DNA from: CAYUYV01 sp050331455
GTDB taxonomy: Bacteria > Pseudomonadota > Alphaproteobacteria > JAJFIK01
Assembly: GCA_050331455.1 (NCBI GenBank)
Contig: JBHJGV010000006.1
Location: forward strand, 1-64,000
Direction of reading: 5' to 3'
Length of the DNA stretch: 64,000 nucleotides
A program made the translations under genes and the position numbers. Of this stretch, positions 25,892 through 34,789 are shown in pieces. The first letter of the stretch is position 1. Every line of letters starts with the position of its first letter. The notes under the pieces are model-generated. The model ran no database searches. It was not told the origin of the DNA and saw nothing but the letters and a program-made list of their open reading frames with translations.

Positions 25892-27304
25892 TCAGGCCTG
25901 CATGGTCCAGCCTTCGACGCCCATGGCCGCCTGGCGCAGGGCTTCGGTCAGGGTCGGGTGGGGATGGCAGGTGCGCGCGATGTCTTCGGACGACGCCCCG
26001 AATTCCATGGCCAGCGCCGCCTCCGCGATGATCTCGCCCACATTGGGCCCGATCATGTGGACGCCGAGCACCTTGTCCGTCTTGGCATCGGCCAGGATCT
26101 TCACGAAACCGTCGGTCAAATCGTTCGTCTTGGCGCGGGAATTGGCCATGAAGGGGAACTTGCCCACTTTGTAGGCGACACCGGCTTCCTTGAGCTGATC
26201 TTCCGTCTGCCCCACACAAGCCACTTCCGGATAGGTATAGACCACCGCCGGAATGACATCGTAATTCACATGGCCCGCCTTGCCGGCGATGATCTCCGCA
26301 ACCGCAACGGCTTCGTCCTCGGCCTTGTGGGCCAGCATGGGACCGTCAATCACGTCACCGATGGCATAGACCCCTTCGACGCCGGTGCGGTAATGCCCGT
26401 CCGTCGGAATCCGTCCCTTCTGATCCGTCTCGATGCCGACGGTATCCAGGCCCAGATTGTCCGTATAGGGCCGGCGGCCGATCGAAACCAGCACCACATC
26501 GCAGTCGATGACCTCCGCATCGCCGCCCGCCGCCGGTTCCACGGTCACCTTCACGCCCTCGTTTGTTTTCTCCACACCCGTAACCTTGGTGCCAAGCTTG
26601 AAGGTCAGGCCCTGTTTGGAGAGGATCCGCTGGAATTGCCGGGAAACTTCCGTATCGAGGCCGGGCGTGATGCGGTCCAGGAACTCCACCACGGTGACCT
26701 CGGAGCCAAGGCGCCGCCATACGGATCCGAGTTCAAGCCCGATATAACCGCCGCCGACCACGAGCAACCGTCCCGGCACGGAGGAAAGCGAGATGGCGCC
26801 GTCCGAGGAGACGATCCGGTCCTCGTCGATCTCGACCCCCGGCAGACCCATGATCTCCGAGCCCGTGGCAATCACGATATTGGCCGTGTCGAGCATTGTT
26901 TCGCCACCTTCGGCCCGCTCCACGGCGACCTTGCCGGCACCGGCGATGCGACCATGGCCGAACAGGTGGTCGATCTTGTTCTTCTTGAACAGGAACTCCA
27001 CACCCTTTGTCAGCTGATCGATGGCCCGGTCCTTGAAGGCCAGCAGCTTGTCATGGTCGAGGCGCACGCCCTCGGCCACGATGCCCATATCGGCCATGTG
27101 GTGGCCGACCTGCTCGTAATGCTCCGACGCATGAAGAAGGGCCTTGGACGGGATGCAGCCCACATTGAGGCAGGTCCCGCCGAGTTTCTGCGTCGCCCGC
27201 CGCTCGACCACGGCGACCTTCTGGCCGAGCTGGGCCGCGCGGATCGCGCAATTGTATCCGCCGGGGCCCGCCCCGATGACGACGAGATCGTAACGGTCAG
27301 CCAT
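25892..27304 (-). CDS. lpd: Dihydrolipoyl dehydrogenase (E3)
   Basis: E3 re-oxidises the lipoyl arm of 2-oxoacid dehydrogenase complexes, reducing NAD+. I chose the ATG at 27304 (470 residues) behind GAGGCAGGAT. It has an N-terminal FAD fold (VVIGAGPGGYNCAIRAAQ), the redox disulfide GGTCLNVGCIPSK (Cys pair four residues apart), a central NAD fold (VVGGGYIGLELGSVW), and the C-terminal catalytic CHPHPTLTEA. It is the last gene of sucA-sucB-lpd, so it probably serves the 2-oxoglutarate dehydrogenase complex. Confidence 0.96.
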   Translation of the reverse strand: MADRYDLVVIGAGPGGYNCAIRAAQLGQKVAVVERRATQKLGGTCLNVGCIPSKALLHASEHYEQVGHHMADMGIVAEGVRLDHDKLLAFKDRAIDQLTKGVEFLFKKNKIDHLFGHGRIAGAGKVAVERAEGGETMLDTANIVIATGSEIMGLPGVEIDEDRIVSSDGAISLSSVPGRLLVVGGGYIGLELGSVWRRLGSEVTVVEFLDRITPGLDTEVSRQFQRILSKQGLTFKLGTKVTGVEKTNEGVKVTVEPAAGGDAEVIDCDVVLVSIGRRPYTDNLGLDTVGIETDQKGRIPTDGHYRTGVEGVYAIGDVIDGPMLAHKAEDEAVAVAEIIAGKAGHVNYDVIPAVVYTYPEVACVGQTEDQLKEAGVAYKVGKFPFMANSRAKTNDLTDGFVKILADAKTDKVLGVHMIGPNVGEIIAEAALAMEFGASSEDIARTCHPHPTLTEALRQAAMGVEGWTMQA

Positions 27305-27363
27305 ATCCTGCCTCAATTCTTCCCTGTGCCCCACATTCCCTGAACGCAGCCCGACCCGCCGGC

Positions 27364-28608
27364 TCAGAGCCCCAGAATGACCCGCTGGGGATCCTCAAGC
27401 GTTTCCTTGACCCGCACCAGGAAGGTCACGGCCTCCTTGCCGTCCACCAGGCGGTGGTCGTAGGACAGCGCCAGATACATCATGGGACGGACGACGATTT
27501 CGCCATTGATGACCACGGGGCGCTGCTCGATCTTGTGCATGCCCAGAATGCCGGACTGGGGCATGTTGAGGATCGGTGTGGACATCAGCGATCCGTACAC
27601 GCCGCCATTGGAGATCGTGAAGGTGCCGCCCTGGAGATCGTCGAGGGACAGGTTGCCGTCGCGGGCCTTGATGCCGAAATCGTTGATTTCCTTCTCGATG
27701 TCGGAGAAGGACTTTTTCTCGGCATCCCGCAGGACGGGCACCACAAGGCCGCGATCCGTACCCACCGCAACGCCGATATCATAGTAATGCTTGTAGACAA
27801 TGTCCGTGCCGTCGATTTCCGCATTGACCGCCGGGATTTCCTGGAGCGCGCGCACACAGGCCTTGACGAAAAAGCTCATGAACCCGAGACGCACGCCATG
27901 GCGCTTCTCGAACAGGCCCTTGTACTGGTTGCGGATCTCCATGATGTGGCTCATGTCCACTTCATTGAAGGTGGTCAGCATCGCCGCCACGTCCTGGGCC
28001 TGCTTCAGACGCTGCGCGATGGTCTGGCGCAGACGGGTCATCCGTACCCGTTCTTCCACATCCTCGCGGGCCCGCGGACCGCTGGGCGTCGCCGGCTGCT
28101 GCGTCCGCGCCGGCGCTGCGGCGCGGCTCTCGAGCGCCTGGAGAGCATCGCCTTTGGTCACCCGGCCGTCCCGTCCCGAACCGGAAATCTGACCGGCATC
28201 GAGCTGGTTTTCTTCGATCACACGCCGAGCTGCCGGCATCACCGCGCCACCTTCACCGCCGCCATGGGACGGGGCGGACGAGGGCGCCGAGCGGGCGTCC
28301 GCCGCCGGAGCGTCCGCAGGCGCTTGCGCCGGAGACGGGTCGGCGGCCGGTTTCGCCGGGGCTGCGCCTTCTCCGGCCGTCAGGGTCCCAAGCAGGGCGT
28401 TCACTTCCACCGTGTCGCCCTCATTGGCCAGAATTTCCGACAGGGTGCCCGCCGCCGGGGCCGGCACCTCCAGGGTGACCTTGTCGGTTTCCAGTTCAAC
28501 CAGCGGCTCGTCCGCCGCGACGGCCTCGCCCGGCTTTTTGAACCATTGCGCAATGGTCGCTTCGGTGACGGATTCGCCCAAAGTGGGCACACGGATTTCA
28601 GTACTCAT
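27364..28608 (-). CDS. sucB: 2-oxoglutarate dehydrogenase E2 (dihydrolipoyllysine succinyltransferase)
   Basis: SucB is the core of the 2-oxoglutarate dehydrogenase complex and transfers succinyl groups to CoA. The 414-residue protein has one lipoyl domain (ELETDKVTLEVPAPAAG, with the lipoylated Lys near residue 43), an Ala/Pro-rich linker, a peripheral-subunit-binding domain (PAARRVIEENQLD, GSGRDGRVTKGD), and a catalytic domain ending in YDHRLVDGKEAV with the active-site His. It lies 59 bases after sucA. Confidence 0.96.
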   Translation of the reverse strand: MSTEIRVPTLGESVTEATIAQWFKKPGEAVAADEPLVELETDKVTLEVPAPAAGTLSEILANEGDTVEVNALLGTLTAGEGAAPAKPAADPSPAQAPADAPAADARSAPSSAPSHGGGEGGAVMPAARRVIEENQLDAGQISGSGRDGRVTKGDALQALESRAAAPARTQQPATPSGPRAREDVEERVRMTRLRQTIAQRLKQAQDVAAMLTTFNEVDMSHIMEIRNQYKGLFEKRHGVRLGFMSFFVKACVRALQEIPAVNAEIDGTDIVYKHYYDIGVAVGTDRGLVVPVLRDAEKKSFSDIEKEINDFGIKARDGNLSLDDLQGGTFTISNGGVYGSLMSTPILNMPQSGILGMHKIEQRPVVINGEIVVRPMMYLALSYDHRLVDGKEAVTFLVRVKETLEDPQRVILGL

Positions 28609-28667
28609 GGTTCATGTCCTTTCGCTGTCTCCGGTGGCCGGCAGGTCGCGGCGTCAGTGGCCGGACG

Positions 28668-31613
28668 TCAGCCGCCGAGCGCGTCTTCCAGCAGAGTGTT
28701 CAGTTCCTGAATATGTTTGCTCATCAGGCCCGTTGCCGTGGCCGCTGTGGCCGCGCGCCCGGCATAGCGCGGGCGCTGGTGCACGCATTCCGCCCGGGCC
28801 ATGACCCATTCGATATTCGGTTCCATGAAGGTCCAGCTGCCCATATTGCGGGGCTCCTCCTGGCACCAGACGATCTCCGCCTGGGGAAAGCGCTGGATCT
28901 CGTTCAGCAGACTTTTCGCCGGGAACGGATAAAGCTGCTCGACCCGCAGGATCTGAATATCGGTGATGCCGCGCTTCTCGCGCTCCTCGAACAGGTCGTA
29001 ATAGACCTTGCCGGTACACAGAATGACGCGGCGGATCTTGTCGTCGGGAGCAAGGTCGACGCTCGAGCCCTTTTTGAGTTCCGCATCGTCCCACAGCACG
29101 CGGTGGAAGGACGACCCGGGGCCCATCTCGTCCAGGCTCGACACGCACCGCTTGTGGCGCAGCAAGGACTTCGGGGTCATGATGACCAGCGGCTTGCGGA
29201 AGTTGCGGTGGATCTGCCGGCGCAGGATGTGGAAATAGTTCGCAGGCGTCGTGCAGTTCGCGACCTGGAGATTGTCCTCGGCGCAGGACTGGAGGAAACG
29301 CTCCAACCGGGCCGAAGAATGTTCCGGCCCCTGCCCTTCATAACCATGGGGCAGAAGCATCACGAGGCCGCTCATGCGCAGCCATTTGCGCTCGCCCGAG
29401 GCGATGAACTGGTCGATGATCACCTGGGCGCCGTTGACGAAGTCGCCGAACTGGGCCTCCCAAAGCACCAGTGAATTGGGCTCCGCAAGTGAATAGCCAT
29501 ATTCGAAGCCGAGCACGGCCATCTCCGAAAGCATGGAGTCGATGACTTCAAAGCCGGCCTGATTGTCGGAGAGGTTGGCGAGGGGCGTATAGCGCTCCTC
29601 CGTCTGCTGATCGACAAGGGACGCATGACGCTGGGAAAATGTACCGCGCACGGAATCCTGCCCTGACAGGCGCACCGGATACCCCTCCAGCAGGAGGGTG
29701 CCAAAGGCCAGTGCCTCGGCGGTGGCCCAATCGAAGCCCTCACCGGTCTCGAACATCTTTTCCTTGGCGGCCAGAACCCGGCTCAAGGTCCGATGAACGT
29801 TGAAACCGTCCGGATAGCTGGTCAGTTTTCTGCCGACGCTTTTGAGCGTCTCCTCGTCCACGGCCGTGGTTCCGCGCCGGTCGTCGCCCTCGGGAATGCC
29901 GAGACCGGACCAGCGGCCATCCAGCCAATCCGCCTTGTTCGGGCGATATTCGTCCGCTGCCTGAAAATCCTGATCGAGCCGGGCCTGGAAATCCTGAATG
30001 GAGTCCTCGACATCCTGACGCGTCACAACACCGTCTTCGACCAGACGATCCGAATAGATGCGCAAGGTCGTGGGATGGGAGCGGATCCGCTTGTACATCA
30101 GCGGCTGGGTGAAGCTCGGCTCATCGCCTTCGTTGTGGCCGAACCGGCGGTAGCAGAACATGTCGATGACCACGTCCTTGCCGAATTGCTGGCGGAACTC
30201 GGTCGCCACCTTGGCGGCATAGACCACGGCCTCGGGATCGTCCCCGTTCACATGGAAGATCGGGGCCTGAACCATCAAGGCCACATCGGACGGATAAGGC
30301 GAGGAGCGCGAATTGCGCGGCGCTGTCGTGAAGCCGATCTGATTGTTGACGATCAGATGGATCGTGCCGCCCGTCCGGTGCCCCTTGAGACCCGACAGGC
30401 CGAAACACTCGGCAACCACGCCCTGGCCGGCAAAGGCCGCATCCCCGTGGAGCAGCACCGGCAGGACGCTGCGCCGTTCCGGATCGCCATGCTGCCACTG
30501 CTTCGCCCGGACCTTTCCGAGCACCACCGGATTGACCGCCTCCAGATGGGACGGGTTGGCCGTGAGCGACAGGTGGACCCTGTTGCCGTCGAATTCCCGG
30601 TCCGATGACGCGCCCAGGTGATATTTCACATCACCGGACCCTTCGACTTCTTCCGGATTGGACGCGCCGCCCTTGAATTCGTTGAAGATGGCCCGATAGG
30701 GTTTGGCCATCACATTGGCGAGGATGTTGAGGCGACCCCGGTGGGGCATGCCCAGAACGATTTCCTTCACGCCCAAGGCGCCGCCGCGCTTGATGATCTG
30801 TTCCGTGGCCGGCATCAGGGCCTCGCCGCCGTCAAGGCCGAACCGCTTCGTGCCGGTATATTTGACGTGCAGGAACTTTTCGAAGCCTTCGGACTCGATC
30901 AGCTTTTGAAGAATCGCCCGCCGCCCTTCAGGGGTGAAGGAGACCCCCTTATCGGGCCCTTCAATGCGCTGGAGAATCCAGTTGCGCTGCTCAATATCGG
31001 TGATGTGCATGAACTCCACGCCGATGGTGGAGCAATAGGTCCGCCGCAGCAGGGAAACGATGTCCCGCAAGGTCGCGGTTTCCATGCCCAACACACGATC
31101 AATAAAGATCGGCCGGTCAAAATCGGCCTCGGTGAAGCCATAGCTCTTTGGGTTGAGTTCGGAATGTTCCTTGCCATTGTCCAGGCGCAACGGATCGAGC
31201 TGGGCGGCCAGGTGACCGCGGATCCGATAGGCACGGATCATCATCAGAGCCCGGATGGAATCCAGCGTGCTGTTGCGCACTTCGACCGGACTTAGGCCCG
31301 GATCCTGGGCCTCGATCTTGGCCTTGATCTGGGCCGCAAGGGCGCCATTGCCGTTCTCGGCCTGGTCGAAAGCGGCCAGGAGATCCGCCTGGTCGGGTAC
31401 CTCAACTTCGAGGGCCCGGCGCGTCTGACGGATCCCTTCGGACAGCTGGGCGGCGTGTTCGTCGTCGAGGGTCTCGAAAAAATCGCGCCATTCCGATGAT
31501 ACGGCGCCAGGGTCGTCCAGAAACTGGGCGTAAAGGTCTTCAATGAATGCGGCGTTTGTGCCGTACAGAAATGATGTCTGATCGAAGATCGTGTTCGTGC
31601 TCTGCTTCGCCAT
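28668..31613 (-). CDS. sucA: 2-oxoglutarate dehydrogenase E1
   Basis: SucA is the thiamin-diphosphate E1 that decarboxylates 2-oxoglutarate in the citric acid cycle. It has 981 residues, close to the usual 930-990. Visible features are the E2-binding N-terminus (FLYGTNAAFIEDLYAQF), GMPHRGRLNILANV, HLSLTANPSHLEAVNPVV, VHGDAAFAGQG (read here as LLHGDAAFAGQGVV), QIGFTT, YRRFGHNEGDEPSFTQP, and the C-terminal GQGPEHSSARLERFL and CQEEPRNMGSW. It is first of sucA-sucB-lpd and is preceded by a long non-coding stretch. Confidence 0.97.
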   Translation of the reverse strand: MAKQSTNTIFDQTSFLYGTNAAFIEDLYAQFLDDPGAVSSEWRDFFETLDDEHAAQLSEGIRQTRRALEVEVPDQADLLAAFDQAENGNGALAAQIKAKIEAQDPGLSPVEVRNSTLDSIRALMMIRAYRIRGHLAAQLDPLRLDNGKEHSELNPKSYGFTEADFDRPIFIDRVLGMETATLRDIVSLLRRTYCSTIGVEFMHITDIEQRNWILQRIEGPDKGVSFTPEGRRAILQKLIESEGFEKFLHVKYTGTKRFGLDGGEALMPATEQIIKRGGALGVKEIVLGMPHRGRLNILANVMAKPYRAIFNEFKGGASNPEEVEGSGDVKYHLGASSDREFDGNRVHLSLTANPSHLEAVNPVVLGKVRAKQWQHGDPERRSVLPVLLHGDAAFAGQGVVAECFGLSGLKGHRTGGTIHLIVNNQIGFTTAPRNSRSSPYPSDVALMVQAPIFHVNGDDPEAVVYAAKVATEFRQQFGKDVVIDMFCYRRFGHNEGDEPSFTQPLMYKRIRSHPTTLRIYSDRLVEDGVVTRQDVEDSIQDFQARLDQDFQAADEYRPNKADWLDGRWSGLGIPEGDDRRGTTAVDEETLKSVGRKLTSYPDGFNVHRTLSRVLAAKEKMFETGEGFDWATAEALAFGTLLLEGYPVRLSGQDSVRGTFSQRHASLVDQQTEERYTPLANLSDNQAGFEVIDSMLSEMAVLGFEYGYSLAEPNSLVLWEAQFGDFVNGAQVIIDQFIASGERKWLRMSGLVMLLPHGYEGQGPEHSSARLERFLQSCAEDNLQVANCTTPANYFHILRRQIHRNFRKPLVIMTPKSLLRHKRCVSSLDEMGPGSSFHRVLWDDAELKKGSSVDLAPDDKIRRVILCTGKVYYDLFEEREKRGITDIQILRVEQLYPFPAKSLLNEIQRFPQAEIVWCQEEPRNMGSWTFMEPNIEWVMARAECVHQRPRYAGRAATAATATGLMSKHIQELNTLLEDALGG

Positions 31614-32367
31614 GCCATTCCGGCGCCTTCACAGGGCGCCCTATCCTCGTGTCTGGGCGGACAGCGTCACTGCCGCACGCCGTTGTGCCGCGCCTCGGCA
31701 TGTCCCATGTGGTGCCCCACCACACAAGTCAGGAGTCTTGGTCCGTGAGCCCCACGGTTCGGCCGCTTCCCGGCGTGAAACGGGCTGACTGTCGCCCCTT
31801 GAACAAGGGTCGGTCGTGAAACGACGGCGGTGTCCCGCGCCGCCAGCCCCTGAGTCGCCCCGGGATGTCGAGTCCGTTCCCCACGGAAAAACGTAGAAAT
31901 CCTGTCGGACCGAGCGGCAGTCAGGCCCAAAGTGATCCGCCGAACGCCAATCGCACGTATCACTCAGTTCGAGATCTGCAGGCATGTGGTACCGCGCCCG
32001 CCCATAGCCTTCAAGGCCTATCCCGCAATGAAACGGCGGCGCGCGATGCGGTCTAGCATCACGGCGCGGCAGATGACCGGGCGTACGAATTCCGCGCTTT
32101 GTTGCGAGGGTAAAAAATTTTGGACAATCCACTTAAGGGTGCCCGTCAATCAAGGGTCCCGCCTCGTCCGCAAACAAATGGTTTTGGAGGACAGGACGGT
32201 ATTCGGGCTTTATGAAAACGGGCTCGGGGCTCCAACTGGCCCATCGACACGCGGATCACGGAATACTCTGCACAGATATGAAAAGAGAGCGAGGCGCGTC
32301 ATACCGCGCGCTGGGCCACACGCGTGAAGGGCGGGACCTTGCCGGGTCCCGCCCCTTGCGAAAGGGA
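31614..32367. other. 754-base non-coding region between sucD and sucA
   Basis: No frame here looks coding; the open stretches are Arg/Pro/Ser-rich shadows. From the sucA side it forms a leader of up to 700 bases with G+C-rich hairpin potential near 31830-31860. The middle (32085-32120) is A+T-rich, including TAAAAAATTTTGG, and could hold a promoter for sucA on the minus strand; a weak TTGACG (on the minus strand) lies nearby. The right end contains the sucD terminator. Confidence 0.5.
32329..32354 (-). terminator. Hairpin terminator after sucD
   Basis: A perfect 10-bp stem GGGCGGGACC / GGTCCCGCCC with a 6-base loop begins 13 bases after the sucD stop. The T tract on the minus strand is short (TTC), so it may be weak or attenuating. 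Confidence 0.6.
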
Positions 32368-33243
32368 TCAGCCCTTCATCGCCTCGACCAGGGTCGAGCC
32401 CAGGGCGGCCGGCGAATCGGCAACGCGGATACCCGCGGAGCGCATGGCTTCCATCTTGTCATCGGCGCTGCCTTTGCCGCCGGAGATGATGGCACCAGCA
32501 TGGCCCATGCGGCGGCCCGGGGGCGCCGTGACGCCCGCAATGAAGCCGACCATGGGCTTCTTTACCGGGGACTGACGGATGAAGTCCGCGGCCTCTTCCT
32601 CGGCCGACCCGCCGATTTCGCCGATCATGATGATCGACTGGGTCTCGGGATCCGCGAGGTAGAGATCCAACACATCGATGAAATTGGTGCCGTTGACCGG
32701 ATCCCCGCCAATCCCGACACAGGTGGACTGGCCAAGGCCCGCCGCGGTGGTCTGGTGCACGGCCTCATAGGTCAGGGTGCCGGAGCGGGACACGATGCCC
32801 ACGGACCCCTTCTTGTGGATATGGCCCGGCATGATGCCGATCTTGCACTCATCCGGCGTGATGACACCCGGGCAGTTCGGGCCGATCAGGCGGGTCTTGG
32901 AGCCCTGGAGGGCCCGCTTGACCTTCACCATGTCGATGACCGGAATGCCCTCGGTGATGCACACCGCCAACTCGATCTCGGCATCCACGGCTTCGAGGAT
33001 CGCGTCGGCCGCAAAGGGCGGCGGCACGAAGATCATGGAGGCCGTGGCACCCGTGGCCTCTTTCGCCTCATGCACGGTGTTAAACACAGGCAGGTTCAGA
33101 TGGGCCGAGCCGCCCTTGCCGGGGGACACGCCGCCCACGAACTGGGTGCCATAGGCGATGCCCTGCTCGGTGTGGAACGTGCCCTGCTTGCCGGTAAAGC
33201 CCTGAGTGATGACCTTGGTGGTCTTGTCGACGAGTACGGACAT
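32368..33243 (-). CDS. sucD: Succinyl-CoA synthetase alpha subunit
   Basis: SucD binds CoA and carries the phosphohistidine in the substrate-level phosphorylation step of the citric acid cycle. The 291-residue protein has TGKQGTFHTEQ at the CoA site, LIGPNCPGVI, SRSGTLTYEAV, and the catalytic His in GRRMGHAGAI near residue 246. The start overlaps the end of sucC by one base, so the two subunits are coupled. Confidence 0.97.
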   Translation of the reverse strand: MSVLVDKTTKVITQGFTGKQGTFHTEQGIAYGTQFVGGVSPGKGGSAHLNLPVFNTVHEAKEATGATASMIFVPPPFAADAILEAVDAEIELAVCITEGIPVIDMVKVKRALQGSKTRLIGPNCPGVITPDECKIGIMPGHIHKKGSVGIVSRSGTLTYEAVHQTTAAGLGQSTCVGIGGDPVNGTNFIDVLDLYLADPETQSIIMIGEIGGSAEEEAADFIRQSPVKKPMVGFIAGVTAPPGRRMGHAGAIISGGKGSADDKMEAMRSAGIRVADSPAALGSTLVEAMKG

Positions 33244-34412
33244 CAGTTCGCCTCCTTCACGGCCTTGACGACCTTCTCGGCCGCGTCCGCCAGATTGTCG
33301 GCGGGAATGATCGCCAGTCCGGACTCCGACAGGATCTTTTTGCCGAGATCCACATTGGTGCCTTCAAGGCGCACCACGAGAGGCACCTTGAGGTCCACTT
33401 CCTTGGCCGCCGCAATGACGCCCTCGGCGATGATGTCGCAGCGCATGATGCCGCCGAAGATATTCACGAGGATGCCCTGAACATTCGGGTCCTGAAGAAT
33501 AATCTTGAAAGCCGCCGTCACTTTTTCCTTGGTGGCGCCGCCGCCCACATCAAGGAAATTCGCAGGCTCGGACCCGTAGAGCTTGATGATGTCCATGGTG
33601 GCCATGGCAAGGCCGGCGCCGTTCACCATGCAGCCGATGGTGCCATCAAGCTTGATGTAGCTGAGATCGTATTTGGAGGCCTCGATCTCAGCCGGATCCT
33701 CTTCGGACAGATCCCTCAGTTCCATGATGTCCTCATGGCGATAAAGGGCGTTGCTGTCAAAATTGATCTTGGCGTCGAGGCAGATCAGGTCGCCGCCATC
33801 GGTCACCACCAGCGGGTTGATCTCCAGCATGCTCATGTCCGTGCCGACGAACGCATTATAGAGGCAGCGCACAAGGTTCACGCATTGGCGCACCTGATTG
33901 CCCTCGAGCCCGAACGAGAACGCGATGGCCCGGCCATGGTGGTCCTGGATGCCCGCGGCCGGATCCACCGTCAGGGTCAGGATCTTTTCGGGAGTCTTCT
34001 CGGCGACTTCCTCAATGTCCATGCCGCCTTCCGTGGAGGAGATGAAGGCGATGCGGCCCGTGTCCCGGTCGACGACACAGGACAGGTAAAGCTCGCGGGC
34101 GATGGCCGAGCCTTCTTCCACATAAACCCGCTGGACTTCCTTGCCCTCGGGGCCGGTCTGATGGGTGATCAAGGTCATGCCGAGCATGCGCTCGGCTTGA
34201 GCCTTCACATCATCGACGGATTTCACGACCTTGACGCCGCCGGCCTTGCCGCGACCGCCCGCATGGATCTGGGCTTTCACGACCCAGACCGGACCACCCA
34301 AGGCCTCAGCGGCTTTGACGGCGTCAGCCGGATTGAAGGCGGCCTGCCCCCGGGGCACGGGCACGCCGAACCCTTTCAGAACCTGCTTTGCCTGATGTTC
34401 ATGGATATTCAT
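33243..34412 (-). CDS. sucC: Succinyl-CoA synthetase beta subunit (ADP-forming type)
   Basis: SucC carries the ATP-grasp nucleotide site of succinyl-CoA synthetase. The 389-residue protein begins with NIHEHQAKQVLKGFGVPVP, has VVKAQIHAGGRGKAGG, LEINPLVV, NGAGLAMATMDIIKLYG and GILVNIFGGIMRCD, all family landmarks. It is followed by sucD and then, beyond a 754-base gap, by sucA-sucB-lpd on the same strand. It should work with SucD and the 2-oxoglutarate dehydrogenase complex. Confidence 0.97.
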   Translation of the reverse strand: MNIHEHQAKQVLKGFGVPVPRGQAAFNPADAVKAAEALGGPVWVVKAQIHAGGRGKAGGVKVVKSVDDVKAQAERMLGMTLITHQTGPEGKEVQRVYVEEGSAIARELYLSCVVDRDTGRIAFISSTEGGMDIEEVAEKTPEKILTLTVDPAAGIQDHHGRAIAFSFGLEGNQVRQCVNLVRCLYNAFVGTDMSMLEINPLVVTDGGDLICLDAKINFDSNALYRHEDIMELRDLSEEDPAEIEASKYDLSYIKLDGTIGCMVNGAGLAMATMDIIKLYGSEPANFLDVGGGATKEKVTAAFKIILQDPNVQGILVNIFGGIMRCDIIAEGVIAAAKEVDLKVPLVVRLEGTNVDLGKKILSESGLAIIPADNLADAAEKVVKAVKEAN

Positions 34413-34789
34413 GGATCACCCCGATGGAGGTTGAATCGGACCTGTCCCGGGCCTGCCGGACGCTTGATGCCGCGCCAGCCGTGGGCTCGCGACCCGCCTT
34501 GATCGCGACCCTCTGGCCGCGACCCCCTCTGGACGCGGCCCCCTTGATCGCGACGATGGCCTGATCCTCATCGGCCCGCGATGGTCCTGGGGACCGGCGG
34601 ACGCGTCTCCGGGTGGATGCACGCTTAAACTTGAAACCCGGCCGACCCGACCTTTGAAGATGTCAGCCCCTGCTGGAACGCCGCGAGTTATAGCACTGCC
34701 ATGCCGCAGCGCAACCAAGGTCCTACGCAGGGCGAGGGCCCATGGACCATTTTGCGGGCTCATCAGGCCGAATGAGGTTGAAGCGATGT
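34413..34789. other. sucC upstream region containing a degenerate tandem repeat
   Basis: About 377 bases lie between the sulfotransferase stop and the sucC start. The part nearest sucC holds GATGGAGG, a possible ribosome site. A degenerate array at 34488-34556 is listed separately. No gene could be supported. Confidence 0.5.
34488..34556. repeat. Degenerate tandem repeat, unit about 15 bp
   Basis: Successive units starting with CGCG are visible: CGCGACCCGCCTTGAT (34488), CGCGACCCTCTGGC (34504), CGCGACCCCCTCTGGA (34518), CGCGGCCCCCTTGAT (34534), then a partial CGCGACGAT (34549). Lengths vary from 14 to 16 bases. Confidence 0.65.

Noticed and set aside
31641..32132. 163-residue minus-strand frame in the sucD-sucA gap
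   Set aside because: Arg/Gly/Ser/Cys-rich with no ribosome site; treated as non-coding.
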